From Oscillospiraceae bacterium (lineage in GTDB: Bacteria; Bacillota; Clostridia; Monoglobales; Monoglobaceae): a stretch of 64,000 nt of DNA. Shown in pieces: positions 44,655-53,374 of this stretch; position 1 is the stretch's first letter; every line of letters starts with the position of its first letter. The position numbers were made by a program, and so were the translations under genes. The stretch lies in the NCBI GenBank assembly GCA_015068605.1, contig SVKF01000005.1, forward strand, positions 1 through 64,000. Reading direction: 5' to 3'. The notes beneath the pieces are model-generated. The model saw only the letters and a program-made list of their open reading frames with translations, had not been told where the DNA came from and made no database searches.

Positions 44655-45952
44655 TGAATTTTACCACAATTTATAATGAAAGAATAGATGAAAAAATCCT
44701 TATGGGAACTCATAAGAGTGGACTTCGTGTTGCCCTTGTCCCAAAGAAAGGATTTAGTAAGTTTTATGCGATTTACGGAACGGAATATGGCTCCGTTGAC
44801 AGGGAATTTATAGCTCTCGGCGAAAGGGAGAGAACTGTTTTGCCCGATGGTGTTGCCCATTTTCTTGAACACAAGCTTTTTGAGATGTCAGACGGAACGA
44901 ATGCCTTTGACAGCTTTTCCAAAACCGGTGGAAACAGTAATGCTTTCACAAGTTTTAATATAACTGCATATCTGTTTTCTTGTACGGAAAATTTTTATGA
45001 AAATCTTGATATATTGCTTGAATTTGTGAACACTCCATATTTTACGGATGAAAATGTGGCGAAGGAGCAGGGGATAATCGGTCAGGAGATAAAAATGTAT
45101 GACGATGACCCACAGTGGCGTGTTTTCTTTAATATGCTGACAGCGATGTATCACAATAATCCGGTTAAAAGGGATATTGCAGGAACGGTTGAGTCAATCA
45201 GTGAGATAACGCCGGAACTTCTTTATAAGTGCACAAACACGTTCTATAATCCGTCAAATATGTTCCTCGTTCTGGTTGGAGATATAGACGAAAATAAAAT
45301 TGAAGAGTATATTGACAAGCATATTTCTTCTGACCGTGACACGGGAAAAGTGGAAAAATTCACAGAGGATGAGCCTGAAAATAGGGCTAAGGAGTATATC
45401 AGTCAGAAGTTAAGCGTTTCAACACCTATGTTCGCAATTGGTTTTAAGGAGAAAAAGACGGGCGCTTCAGGCTATGAGCTTCTGAAAAAGGAAATTACAA
45501 CGGAAATTCTTATTGAGCTTCTTTTCGGAAAGAGCAGTGAAAATTATATAAAAATGTATGAAAGCGGAATAATTGACGCAAGCTTTGACGGTGAAACCGA
45601 GCTTGAAAAGGAATATGGATTCACCTCCTTCGGTGGTGAGTCAAAAGACCCTGAGGCGGTTTACAAAACGATTAAAGAATGTATCGAAAACGCCAAAAAT
45701 GAGGGCTTGTGTGAAGATAAGATAAGACGCATAAAGAAAGCTGTTTTAAGCGATGAAATCAGAATGTATAACAATGTGGAAAATATAGGAAACACCTATA
45801 TTAAGTCGCTGATGAAGGGGATTAATCCTTTGGATTACACAAAAGCGGTTGAGGAGATAGACAAGGCTTATCTTGAAGAAAGATTAAAAGAGCATTTTGA
45901 TACGGAAAACTGCGTTTTATCTGTTGTTTATCCCATGGAGGGTGAGGAATAA
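44654..45952 (+). CDS. ymfH: M16 zinc peptidase (YmfH-like)
   Basis: 432 aa. Active-site motif HFLEHKLFE (HxxEH) near residue 64 with the distal Glu region NVAKEQGIIGQEIKMYDDDP near 135, and C-terminal non-catalytic half. Predicted oligopeptide-degrading or processing protease, cytosolic. Paired with the inactive ymfF-like subunit. Overlaps lgt by one base (TAATG). Confidence 0.9.
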   Translation: MNFTTIYNERIDEKILMGTHKSGLRVALVPKKGFSKFYAIYGTEYGSVDREFIALGERERTVLPDGVAHFLEHKLFEMSDGTNAFDSFSKTGGNSNAFTSFNITAYLFSCTENFYENLDILLEFVNTPYFTDENVAKEQGIIGQEIKMYDDDPQWRVFFNMLTAMYHNNPVKRDIAGTVESISEITPELLYKCTNTFYNPSNMFLVLVGDIDENKIEEYIDKHISSDRDTGKVEKFTEDEPENRAKEYISQKLSVSTPMFAIGFKEKKTGASGYELLKKEITTEILIELLFGKSSENYIKMYESGIIDASFDGETELEKEYGFTSFGGESKDPEAVYKTIKECIENAKNEGLCEDKIRRIKKAVLSDEIRMYNNVENIGNTYIKSLMKGINPLDYTKAVEEIDKAYLEERLKEHFDTENCVLSVVYPMEGEE

Positions 45953-46740
45953 TGAGTAATCTGGTTTCTTTCCCCCAAATGGGCATTTCGCTGGAAATGG
46001 ACAGAGTTGCCTTTTCCATTTTCGGTATGGATATAATGTGGTATGGTGTCTTGATTGGTCTTGGTATAATCGTTGCGGTTACCTATGGTTCTTATGCGAT
46101 GAAAAAGACAGATTTGACTCAGGATGATTTTTTGAATATGCTTTTAATAGCGCTCCCATCTGCGATAGTTGGGGCAAGAGCATATTATGTTATTTTCAAC
46201 TGGAGTGAATATTCCGGAGATATTATGTCGGTTTTTGCGGTGAGAAACGGCGGACTTGCAATATATGGCGGAATAATTGCGGCGGCACTCTCTATAATCA
46301 TTTATTGCAGAGTGAAGAAGATTAATCCCGGAATTCCTTTTGATTTACTTGCGGTCGGTCTTCCTATGGCACAGGCAATAGGAAGGTGGGGTAACTTTGT
46401 AAATGCTGAAGCCTTCGGCGGACCAACAACTCTGCCGTGGGGTATGGTAATCGGAAACAGCGACACAATGGTTCATCCGACATTTTTATATGAGTCCTTA
46501 TGGAATGTTTTATCGGTGGTTTTTGTCCTTCTTGTGAAAAAACATAAAAAGTTTGAGGGCGAGCTTTTCTGCGTGTATATGATATGGTACGGAATAGGAA
46601 GATTTTGGATTGAAGGGCTAAGGGCAGACTCTCTTTATGCAGGAAGCATGAGGGTTTCACAGCTTGTTTCGGTATTTATGGTTATAATTGGCTTATCGGT
46701 AATATTTTATAAAAGAATTTATAAAAAAAATTATGAATAA
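45952..46740 (+). CDS. lgt: prolipoprotein diacylglyceryl transferase
   Basis: 262 aa, seven membrane helices. Lgt signature GRWGNFVNAEAFG near 141 (conserved Arg, Asn) and GGLAIYGGIIAA near 101. Transfers diacylglycerol from phosphatidylglycerol to the lipobox cysteine; would act on the lipoprotein at 7695-8123. ATG shared with the TAA of ymfH. Confidence 0.97.
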   Translation: MSNLVSFPQMGISLEMDRVAFSIFGMDIMWYGVLIGLGIIVAVTYGSYAMKKTDLTQDDFLNMLLIALPSAIVGARAYYVIFNWSEYSGDIMSVFAVRNGGLAIYGGIIAAALSIIIYCRVKKINPGIPFDLLAVGLPMAQAIGRWGNFVNAEAFGGPTTLPWGMVIGNSDTMVHPTFLYESLWNVLSVVFVLLVKKHKKFEGELFCVYMIWYGIGRFWIEGLRADSLYAGSMRVSQLVSVFMVIIGLSVIFYKRIYKKNYE

Positions 46741-46744
46741 ATTA

Positions 46745-46773
46745 TTGACAAAAGTTTTTAGGTATTATATAAT
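46745..46773 (+). promoter_or_regulatory. consensus promoter of divIC
   Basis: TTGACA (46745-46750), 17-nt spacer, TATAAT (46768-46773): perfect sigma-A consensus directly after the lgt stop, giving a short leader to divIC. Confidence 0.85.
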
Positions 46774-46813
46774 AAAATAGATAGTATAGACTTGTGAGGA
46801 AAGGAGCGGAAAA

Positions 46814-47113
46814 ATGCAAAAGAAACGCAGAAAACAAAAAGTTAATATGCGCAAAATGCTTGTGCGTTTGGCATTCGTGGGGATTTTGTGTCATTCGAGC
46901 TATATTCTTGCAAGTCAGCAGCTGGCTATGTACCGTAAACAAAAGGATGTTGAAAAGTGGGAGGAAACCAATAACGCGGCTATTCATGAAAGGGCGAAGC
47001 TTGAGGAAGAGCGTGAGCTGGCGGGGACTCCTGAATATAAAGAGCAAAAGGCTCGTGAACTTTTGGGCTATGTCAGACCGGAAGAAACAATTTATATTGA
47101 TGTGACTAAATAA
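46814..47113 (+). CDS. divIC: septum formation initiator (DivIC/FtsB family)
   Basis: 99 aa bitopic protein: basic N-terminus (KKRRKQKVNMRK), one membrane helix (about 15-33), coiled coil (35-75), and the C-terminal motif EYKEQKARELLGYVRPEETIYI that defines the family. Part of the FtsL/DivIB/DivIC divisome module. Adjacent yabR is the usual neighbour in Firmicutes. RBS GAAAGGAG. Confidence 0.92.
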   Translation: MQKKRRKQKVNMRKMLVRLAFVGILCHSSYILASQQLAMYRKQKDVEKWEETNNAAIHERAKLEEERELAGTPEYKEQKARELLGYVRPEETIYIDVTK

Positions 47114-47155
47114 TTATACATAAGGGCTTTATAATAAGGAGGATTTTTTTAGAAA

Positions 47156-47611
47156 ATGCAGTTGGAAATAGGAAGCATACATAGCGGAAAAGTAACAGGA
47201 ATAGTTGCTTTTGGGGCGTTTGTTGAATTTGCGGAAGGAAAGACCGGACTTGTTCACATTTCAGAAGTTGCCTCTGAATTTGTTGAGGATGTCAGCAAAT
47301 TTTTAAAGATTGGTCAGGAAGTGAAGGTTAAGGTTGTTTCCGTAGAAAATAATAAGATTGGTTTATCTATTAAAAAAGCTATGGAAGAACCAAAAGGTGA
47401 TAAAAAGAACAAGGGTCCAAAGCGTGAAGGTAAAAAGAGAACTCCTTATGTTTTTTCGGGAAAGCCCGAAGAATTTGAATTTAAGAGAAGTTTTGACAGC
47501 GAAATGTCTTTCGAGGACAGACTTTTGAAGTTTAAGCAGGACAGCGATGAGCGTATGTCCGACTTGAAGCGTAATACTGAAGGTAAGCGAAATGGCGGTA
47601 ACCGCAGATAA
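47156..47611 (+). CDS. yabR: S1-domain RNA-binding protein (YabR-like)
   Basis: 151 aa. Residues 1-72 are one S1 domain (IGSIHSGKVTGIVAFGAFVE; KIGLSIK), followed by a basic, disordered tail (GDKKNKGPKREGKKR ... NTEGKRNGGNRR). YabR/CvfD-type ribosome-associated RNA binder; follows divIC as in Bacillus. The start is odd: AGGAGG is 13 bases from ATG, with no better in-frame start because a stop lies six bases upstream. Confidence 0.9.
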   Translation: MQLEIGSIHSGKVTGIVAFGAFVEFAEGKTGLVHISEVASEFVEDVSKFLKIGQEVKVKVVSVENNKIGLSIKKAMEEPKGDKKNKGPKREGKKRTPYVFSGKPEEFEFKRSFDSEMSFEDRLLKFKQDSDERMSDLKRNTEGKRNGGNRR

Positions 47612-47626
47612 TTTGGAGGTATTCCT

Positions 47627-48061
47627 ATGAACGGATATGCTGTTTTTTGGATTGTGTTTGCTGTTATTCTTGGAGTGATAGAAACGCAAACCGTAAATCT
47701 CGTAACAATATGGTTTGGTTTAGGTGCACTTGTTTCGTGTATTGTGTCATTGTTTGTCGATTCGGTTTTGATTCAGTCCTGTGTTTTTGTCGGTGTTTCC
47801 GTTGTAAGCCTTGTTTTGACGAGACCGCTTGTCAGAAAATATATGAATGGGAAAACAGTCGCAACAAATGCAGACAGGTTTATTAATCAAAAGGCAAGTG
47901 TTGTCCGGAATATAAACAGCATATCAGGGTCCGGACAGATTAAGACGATGGGTCAAATATGGTCGGCTAAGTCGGTTGACGGGCAGGACATAAATGAAGG
48001 TGAAGAGGTAATAATAAACAGGATAGAAGGCGTTCGTGCTGTTGTATCCAAAGTTGAATAA
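47627..48061 (+). CDS. NfeD-like membrane protein
   Basis: 144 aa. Three to four N-terminal membrane helices (residues 4-70: AVFWIVFAVILGVIETQTVN, WFGLGALVSCIVSLFVDS) and a C-terminal OB-fold (80-144, GQIKTMGQIWSAKSVDGQDI) typical of NfeD1b. These proteins pair with SPFH/stomatin-type proteins, and the next gene is one. Role in membrane microdomain organisation. Confidence 0.9.
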   Translation: MNGYAVFWIVFAVILGVIETQTVNLVTIWFGLGALVSCIVSLFVDSVLIQSCVFVGVSVVSLVLTRPLVRKYMNGKTVATNADRFINQKASVVRNINSISGSGQIKTMGQIWSAKSVDGQDINEGEEVIINRIEGVRAVVSKVE

Positions 48062-48072
48062 GGAGGTTCTTT

Positions 48073-49011
48073 ATGGGAGAATTAGGTGCGGTTGTTACGA
48101 CCATGATAATCATTTTGATAGTTTTTGTCTGTGTCATAATCTCAAATATTAAAATTGTTTCCCAGGCAAATGCTTATGTTATTGAACGGCTTGGTGCGTA
48201 TAAGCAGACATGGGGTGTTGGAATTCATTTTAAAATTCCGTTTATTGAGCGAGTTGTGAAAATGGTGACCCTTAAGGAACAGGTTGTGGATTTCCCTCCT
48301 CAGCCGGTTATAACTAAAGATAATGTTACAATGCAGATTGACACGGTTGTGTATTTCCAGATAACTGACCCAAAGCTTTATGCTTATGGTGTCGAAATTC
48401 CTATGTCGGCAATCGAAAATCTCACTGCAACAACTCTTCGAAATATTATTGGTGATATGGAGCTTGACGAAAGCTTGACATCAAGAGATGTTATTAATAC
48501 GCAGATGCGTGCAATTCTTGACGAAGCAACTGACCCGTGGGGAATAAAGGTTAATCGTGTTGAGCTTAAGAATATTATTCCTCCTTCGGGAATTCGCGAA
48601 GCAATGGAAAAGCAGATGAAAGCGGAGCGTGAGCGAAGAGAGGCGATTCTTCGTGCCGAGGGTGAGAAAAAGTCAGCTGTGTTGGTTGCAGAAGGTGAAA
48701 AAGAGTCGGCTATTTTGAAAGCGGAAGCTGAAAAAGCGTCTGCAATTTTGAAGGCTGAAGCCGAAAAAGAAGCGGCAATTCGAATTGCCGAAGGTGAAGC
48801 GGAGGCTATCCGTGAGGTTCAGAGAGCTAATGCGGAGGGGATTAGAATGCTTAATGAAGCATTGCCGTCCGAGGCTGTGATTAAGCTTAAGAGTCTTGAG
48901 GCGTTTGCAAAGGCGGCTGACGGCAAGGCAACAAAGCTCATAATCCCGTCTGAAATTCAAGGCGTTGCAGGACTTGCTGCAAGTATTAAGGAAACCTTAA
49001 CAGAAAAATAA
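48073..49011 (+). CDS. SPFH domain protein (stomatin/QmcA-like)
   Basis: 312 aa. N-terminal membrane helix (residues 10-28), SPFH domain (30-185, RLGAYKQTWGVGIHFKIPFI), then a long Ala/Glu/Lys coiled coil (190-255) with repeats of AEGEK and ILKAEAEK, and a C-terminal oligomerisation piece. Scaffold of membrane microdomains; partner of the NfeD-like protein 11 nt upstream. The repeated heptads are nearly exact, so recent internal duplication is possible. Confidence 0.93.
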   Translation: MGELGAVVTTMIIILIVFVCVIISNIKIVSQANAYVIERLGAYKQTWGVGIHFKIPFIERVVKMVTLKEQVVDFPPQPVITKDNVTMQIDTVVYFQITDPKLYAYGVEIPMSAIENLTATTLRNIIGDMELDESLTSRDVINTQMRAILDEATDPWGIKVNRVELKNIIPPSGIREAMEKQMKAERERREAILRAEGEKKSAVLVAEGEKESAILKAEAEKASAILKAEAEKEAAIRIAEGEAEAIREVQRANAEGIRMLNEALPSEAVIKLKSLEAFAKAADGKATKLIIPSEIQGVAGLAASIKETLTEK

Positions 49012-49017
49012 AAATCC

Positions 49018-49045
49018 ATGCCATATCTTAAAAAAGATATGGCAT
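49018..49045 (+). terminator. hairpin after the SPFH gene
   Basis: Perfect 12-bp stem (49018-49029 with 49034-49045), loop AAAA, only a short T-stretch follows; likely a moderate terminator. Confidence 0.65.
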
Positions 49046-49124
49046 TTGGTTGAAAAAGTGCTTCATTGCCCGAATTGGCACTAATATAAAAAGTTAATCT
49101 AACGGGCGGAAAGGTAAATTGAGT

Positions 49125-49871
49125 ATGTCAGGACATAGTAAATGGGCGACAATTAAAAGAAAAAAAGGTGCGATTGACGCAAAGAGAGGTAAACTCTTCA
49201 CTAAAATAGGCAGAGAGCTTATGGTTGCGGCAAAAGAAGGGGGTGCTGACCCAAGCGTGAACTCCAAGCTTCGTGATGTTATTGCGAAAGCGAAGGCTAA
49301 TAATATGCCTAACGATACAATTCAGAGAAGTCTCAAAAAAGCTGCAGGCGAAGGCAACGCAAATGAGTATGTTGAAATGACTTATGAAGGATACGGACCT
49401 GCAGGTGTTGCGGTTATGGTTGAAACACTCAGCGATAACAAAAACCGTATCGCCGGTGATTTAAGACACTATTTCGATAAGTACGGCGGAAACCTCGGTC
49501 AGACAGGCTGTGTCGGCTTTATGTTCGACCATAAAGGTGTAATTCTTATCGAGAAGAAAGATGGAATGGACGAGGATGAGGTTATGATGGATGCTCTCGA
49601 TGCAGGTGCAGAGGACTTTGCATCTGAAGACGGCGCCTTTGAAATAACAACGGCTCCCGACACATTCAGCGCTGTCCGTGAAGCCTTAGAGGGCAAAGGA
49701 TATGAGTTCGCCCAGGCAGAAATTGAGTATGTTCCAAAGACATTGACGGTACTCACAAACGAGGACGACATCAAGAATATGGAAAAGCTTATAGATATGC
49801 TTGACGATAACGACGATGTTCAGAACGTTTACCACACTTGGGATATGCCTGAAGAAGACGAGGAAGAGTAG
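49125..49871 (+). CDS. yebC: YebC/PmpR family protein
   Basis: 248 aa. [20 protein letters not shown] is the invariant N-terminus; all three domains are present ([37 protein letters not shown] end). Members act either as DNA-binding regulators or, as recently proposed, as factors relieving ribosome stalling. Start ATG 49125 is ten bases from GAAAGG; a TTG two codons upstream is not needed. Confidence 0.95.
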   Translation: MSGHSKWATIKRKKGAIDAKRGKLFTKIGRELMVAAKEGGADPSVNSKLRDVIAKAKANNMPNDTIQRSLKKAAGEGNANEYVEMTYEGYGPAGVAVMVETLSDNKNRIAGDLRHYFDKYGGNLGQTGCVGFMFDHKGVILIEKKDGMDEDEVMMDALDAGAEDFASEDGAFEITTAPDTFSAVREALEGKGYEFAQAEIEYVPKTLTVLTNEDDIKNMEKLIDMLDDNDDVQNVYHTWDMPEEDEEE

Positions 49872-49872
49872 T

Positions 49873-50159
49873 TTAATTTTTAGCAAATACTTCTATAAGC
49901 TTATTGATAGCGGAAATCTGCTCGTCAGATAAATTGGAAACATCAATGGTTTTGTTCTTTTCCATTCCGAGGAGATACTCCATTGACACATTGAACTCAT
50001 AAGAAAGCTTAATCAAAACATCGAGAGAAGGCATTCTCTGTTCGTTTTCATAAGCAGAAATAATGGACTTATTAAGCCACAGTTTGTTCGCAAGTTGTGT
50101 CTGGGTAAGTCCTTTTTTGTTCTCAAATTTTTTAGTGTTTCAGCAAAATCTTTTATCAT
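49873..50159 (-). pseudogene. XRE-family regulator interrupted by a -1 frameshift at A_AAA_AAG
   Basis: Two frames together encode one 95 aa Cro/CI-type protein. Frame 1 starts at ATG 50159 (AAGGAG nine bases upstream): MIKDFAETLKNLRTKK. It meets a run of six A on the minus strand (50113-50118). One base back the frame continues GLTQTQLANKLWLNKSIIS and on through AYENEQRMPSLDVLIKLSYE to FAKN and a TAA two bases after the yebC stop. The helix-turn-helix is split at the fusion point. Reading six A as A_AAA_AAG gives the classic -1 slippery heptamer in the correct phase, so this may be programmed frameshifting, a one-base deletion in a homopolymer, or a sequencing error. Without shifting, only a 48-residue product is made. 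Confidence 0.8.
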
Positions 50160-50172
50160 TTAAATCCACTCC

Positions 50173-50189
50173 TTGTAAACATTTTACAA
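50173..50189. promoter_or_regulatory. palindrome upstream of the XRE gene, likely operator
   Basis: TTGTAAA (50173-50179), 3-nt centre, TTTACAA (50183-50189): perfect 7-bp half-sites just upstream of the ribosome binding site of the XRE gene, the usual place and size of an autoregulatory operator. Confidence 0.55.
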
Positions 50190-50314
50190 CAAAAAATAAA
50201 CTTTTACGTGGAAAACAGCTGATAAATAGTGGAATTGCATCTTTCCTACAAGATAAATAACATAATTTAAAGAAACACACATAGACAAATGAAAGCTTTT
50301 TTTCCGCCAAGGAT

Positions 50315-50354
50315 ATATCTACGACCGCTCACAAAGTGGAGCGGTCGTAGATAT
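50315..50354 (+). terminator. strong terminator, plus-strand orientation
   Basis: 16-bp perfect stem (50315-50330 with 50339-50354), 8-nt loop, followed by T-rich sequence on the plus strand only. The flanking genes are both on the minus strand, so it must act on transcripts coming from yebC, about 450 nt upstream, or on an unseen RNA. The stretch 50190-50314 is AT-rich with no gene. Confidence 0.8.
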
Positions 50355-50362
50355 TTTTTCCT

Positions 50363-51934
50363 TTAAGATAAAGCGAGTTCTGCTTTTAAGTTTTCTTTAA
50401 AGTTATTCATAAATGCTGAATAACCATAGAATATATCGGGGTCGGGAGCAGAAATAGTTGTTTCGGAATTTTTGAATATTATGTTGTCGAGATAGTCCTC
50501 AAGGGACATTTCCTTTGAGTGCGCCTGATAGCAAGCAAGGATTGCTATTCCCCACGCACCGCCTTCTCCGGCTGAATTGTTTACGGCAACGGGAGTGTTT
50601 ATGGCGGCTGAGAGTATGTCATGGGCAACTCCTTTTGTTTTAAATATTCCGCCGTGTGCGTTTATTTTGTCAAGCTTGACATTCTCCTTGTTTTTGAGTA
50701 AATCAAGACCGATATTAAGCAATGCGAAGGAGGTGTAAATCTGTGTTCTCATAAAGTTTGCAAGGGTGAAATTTGCATCAGGCTTATGAATAAACAAAGG
50801 GGTGCCGTTCGGAATATCAACAAGATGTTCACCGGCATGAAAACAATATGCCATAAGATTTCCGCAGTCGGCATCTCCTTCGTTGGCTTTCTCAAAAAGT
50901 GTTTTATAAAGCTCGGATGTGCTGACTTCCTTTCCGAATGCCTTAAGAACCTCATTGAAAAGGGAAACCCAGCAGTTAATTTCGGTTGTGCAGGTGTTTG
51001 CCTGAACCATTGCAGAGGGATTCCCATTAGGAGATTGGAGAATATCAACCTCTTCGTATGCGCGAGAAAGAGCCTTTTCGAGAACTATAAATGCAAAAGA
51101 AGAAGTACCGGCAGAAATATTTCCGGTTTTTGGTCTTATGCTGTTTGTTGTAATCATTCCTGTTCCGCCGTCTCCCTCGGGAGGACACATAATTGTTCCT
51201 GCTTCGAGGTTCCCGGAAGGGTCAAGAAATTTTGCCCCTTCATCCGTGAGGATACCCGCATATTTTCCTGCAGAAAGTACTTTGGGGAAGATGTCTTCGA
51301 TTGTAAAGCTGTAACCATTTTCGGATAAAACAGAATTGAATTTTTCAGTCATATCCTTATAGTATGTCCCGGTTTGAGGGTCAACGGGAAACATTCCCGA
51401 TGCATCACACATACCAAGAACCTTCTCTCCCGTCAGAAGAAAATGTATATATCCTGACAGAGTGGAAAGATAATCAATATCAAAAAGGTAAGTTTCTTTG
51501 TTTTTGACTGCCTGATACAGATGAGAAATTGTCCAGCGCTGAGGAATATGGAAGCTGAACAGCTCTGACAAAAATGCCGCTTCGTCTTTAGTTATGGTGT
51601 TGCGCCATGTCCTGAAGGGGGCAAGAACTTTTTTGTCTTTGTCAATCGCCATATATCCGTGCATCATAGCACTGATTCCCATATATTTCACCTTTTTTAT
51701 CGAAACACCGTATTTATCACGGACATTTTGCGCAAGATTGGCATAAGCCGATTGAAGACCGGTATGAATTTGGTCGATGTTATAAATCCACACTCCGTCT
51801 TTTAGCTTATTTTCCCAGTCGACTCCGCCGGTTTCTATAACAATTCCGTTTTCGTCTGTCAAAACTGCCTTGATTCTTGTTGAGCCAAGCTCAATTCCTA
51901 AACTGATACTTCCTTTTTCAATCAAATTTTTCAT
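50363..51934 (-). CDS. FGGY family carbohydrate kinase
   Basis: 523 aa. FGGY fold: N-terminal LGIELGSTRIKAVLTDENG phosphate loop, VKYMGISAMMHGYMAID, RTWRNT near 110, second half with ISAGTSSFAFIV and GGIFKTKGVAHDILSAAI, and adenosine loop NSAGEGGAWGIAIL near 468. The combination ISAMMHGY...PFRTWRNT is that of a pentulokinase-like group close to xylulokinase/ribulokinase; the exact sugar is not deducible. Monocistronic. No adjacent isomerase or transporter. Confidence 0.87.
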   Translation of the reverse strand: MKNLIEKGSISLGIELGSTRIKAVLTDENGIVIETGGVDWENKLKDGVWIYNIDQIHTGLQSAYANLAQNVRDKYGVSIKKVKYMGISAMMHGYMAIDKDKKVLAPFRTWRNTITKDEAAFLSELFSFHIPQRWTISHLYQAVKNKETYLFDIDYLSTLSGYIHFLLTGEKVLGMCDASGMFPVDPQTGTYYKDMTEKFNSVLSENGYSFTIEDIFPKVLSAGKYAGILTDEGAKFLDPSGNLEAGTIMCPPEGDGGTGMITTNSIRPKTGNISAGTSSFAFIVLEKALSRAYEEVDILQSPNGNPSAMVQANTCTTEINCWVSLFNEVLKAFGKEVSTSELYKTLFEKANEGDADCGNLMAYCFHAGEHLVDIPNGTPLFIHKPDANFTLANFMRTQIYTSFALLNIGLDLLKNKENVKLDKINAHGGIFKTKGVAHDILSAAINTPVAVNNSAGEGGAWGIAILACYQAHSKEMSLEDYLDNIIFKNSETTISAPDPDIFYGYSAFMNNFKENLKAELALS

Positions 51935-51994
51935 ATATAGTATCCCTTTCCTGTTTTTAAAGATAAGCGCTGAAAAGCATTTGGTATAAAATTG

Positions 51995-52026
51995 GCTATA
52001 TCAAAGTGGTGTTACAATGATATAGC
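51995..52026. promoter_or_regulatory. inverted repeat between dacF and the FGGY kinase
   Basis: GCTATATCA (51995-52003) and TGATATAGC (52018-52026): perfect 9-bp arms, 14-nt spacer. Sixty nt upstream of the kinase start and 17 nt after dacF ends; an operator for the kinase or the end of dacF mRNA. Confidence 0.45.
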
Positions 52027-52042
52027 GTCAATTTGTCAAATT

Positions 52043-53374
52043 TTAATATAACGGGGGACGATAGTTGGACCGTCTCCGTTTTTTTGCACGACTTTTTTTT
52101 AGAGAACGATAAAATCCGTATCCGACAAGCAGCAGAAAGAGCAATAAAGCTATTAACAGGATATAGATTATAACTCGAACAACAGTACATCCCCAAACAG
52201 CATCCCAAAAGGACATAAGAGCACCAAGAGCGTGTCTTTCGATTTTTTTCTCGGCGATAATGTTGGTTATTCCGACCACATCGTTATTATAGAAATATGT
52301 GATTTGTCCGAGGACAACACCCTGACTGACGGGGGCATAAACTTTTTCCGAATTATATGAGATTTTGGAGGTAACTTTGTCAATATCCACATTAACGGGA
52401 ATTGTAACGATAACATCGTTTTCCGCAACGGCACGAACATAGTCTTTTCCGTCAGCACCCTGCTTAACCTTTACCTCACCGAGAATTGCGTTTTTGTCTG
52501 TAACTTTAACTTGCTTGAAATTCTTAAAGCCGTATTCGAGAATAGCCTTCGCATCATCGTGAGAGGTTTCGCTTTTTAAAATCACGCATATAAGTTCACG
52601 GTCTTTCTCTTTTGCAGAAGCGACAAGACATGAGCCGGCGGCACTTGTATATCCCGTTTTTATACCGGTGGCTTTCTCATAGTAATATTTTGAATATCTA
52701 AGAGGAGAGATGAGATTGTTGGTGTTTATAAAATATCTCTCCGTATCTCTCATATTGGTTGGTGGGATAGTCAGCGTTTGACTGCCGACGATTTCCCGAA
52801 AATAATCATCCTGCATAGCGTATCTTGCTGCAATAGCTAAATCGTATGCCGTGGTATAGTGTTTCTCGTCCGTAAGACCGTGAGCATTTGTGAAATGAGT
52901 GTTTTTCAGCTCTAACTCTTTGACTTTCTCATTCATACGACTGACAAACTTCTTTTCTGTGCCGCCGACAGAGGTTGCAAGAAGGGTTGCGGCATCATTG
53001 CCTGATGCAATAAGCATGGCGCGGATTAAATTATCAACGCTCATTTTTTCCCCTGCCTTAAGCTCAATATGGCTTCCTGTCGGGTCCATAGCATCCTGCA
53101 TTTCACGGGTGTAAACAAGCATTTCATCCAAACCGATTTCTCCGTTTTCGATAGCATCGGATATAACAAGATATGTTATGATTTTAGTTGTTGAAGCCGG
53201 ATACATTTTATCTGTGGCATTCTTTTCATACAAGGTGTAACCGGTGCGAGCATCTATCAGAATAGCCGAAACCGCACTAATGTCGGGAGCTTTTGAAGCC
53301 GCAGACACGGTCGATATGGGCAGGCAAAGAGATAAAAGTGCAAAAATCAAAATAAAAAGTGTCAATTTCTTCAT
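52043..53374 (-). CDS. dacF: D-alanyl-D-alanine carboxypeptidase (DacF-like)
   Basis: 443 aa penicillin-binding protein with signal peptide (1-26). Active site: SxxK as PASTTKIIT (Ser61, Lys64), SGN (124-126), KTG (239-241). A PBP5-associated beta domain (285-370) and a C-terminal membrane helix (about 398-425) followed by a strongly basic tail (SLKKSRAKKRRR). It trims terminal D-Ala from peptidoglycan stem peptides; the DacF/DacB-type is often used in sporulation. Overlaps tsaB by 4 nt. Confidence 0.93.
   Translation of the reverse strand: MKKLTLFILIFALLSLCLPISTVSAASKAPDISAVSAILIDARTGYTLYEKNATDKMYPASTTKIITYLVISDAIENGEIGLDEMLVYTREMQDAMDPTGSHIELKAGEKMSVDNLIRAMLIASGNDAATLLATSVGGTEKKFVSRMNEKVKELELKNTHFTNAHGLTDEKHYTTAYDLAIAARYAMQDDYFREIVGSQTLTIPPTNMRDTERYFINTNNLISPLRYSKYYYEKATGIKTGYTSAAGSCLVASAKEKDRELICVILKSETSHDDAKAILEYGFKNFKQVKVTDKNAILGEVKVKQGADGKDYVRAVAENDVIVTIPVNVDIDKVTSKISYNSEKVYAPVSQGVVLGQITYFYNNDVVGITNIIAEKKIERHALGALMSFWDAVWGCTVVRVIIYILLIALLLFLLLVGYGFYRSLKKSRAKKRRRSNYRPPLY

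Noticed and set aside
50063-50260. 65-codon plus-strand frame
   Set aside because: Antisense to the frameshifted XRE gene and its operator; low-complexity, no ribosome binding site.
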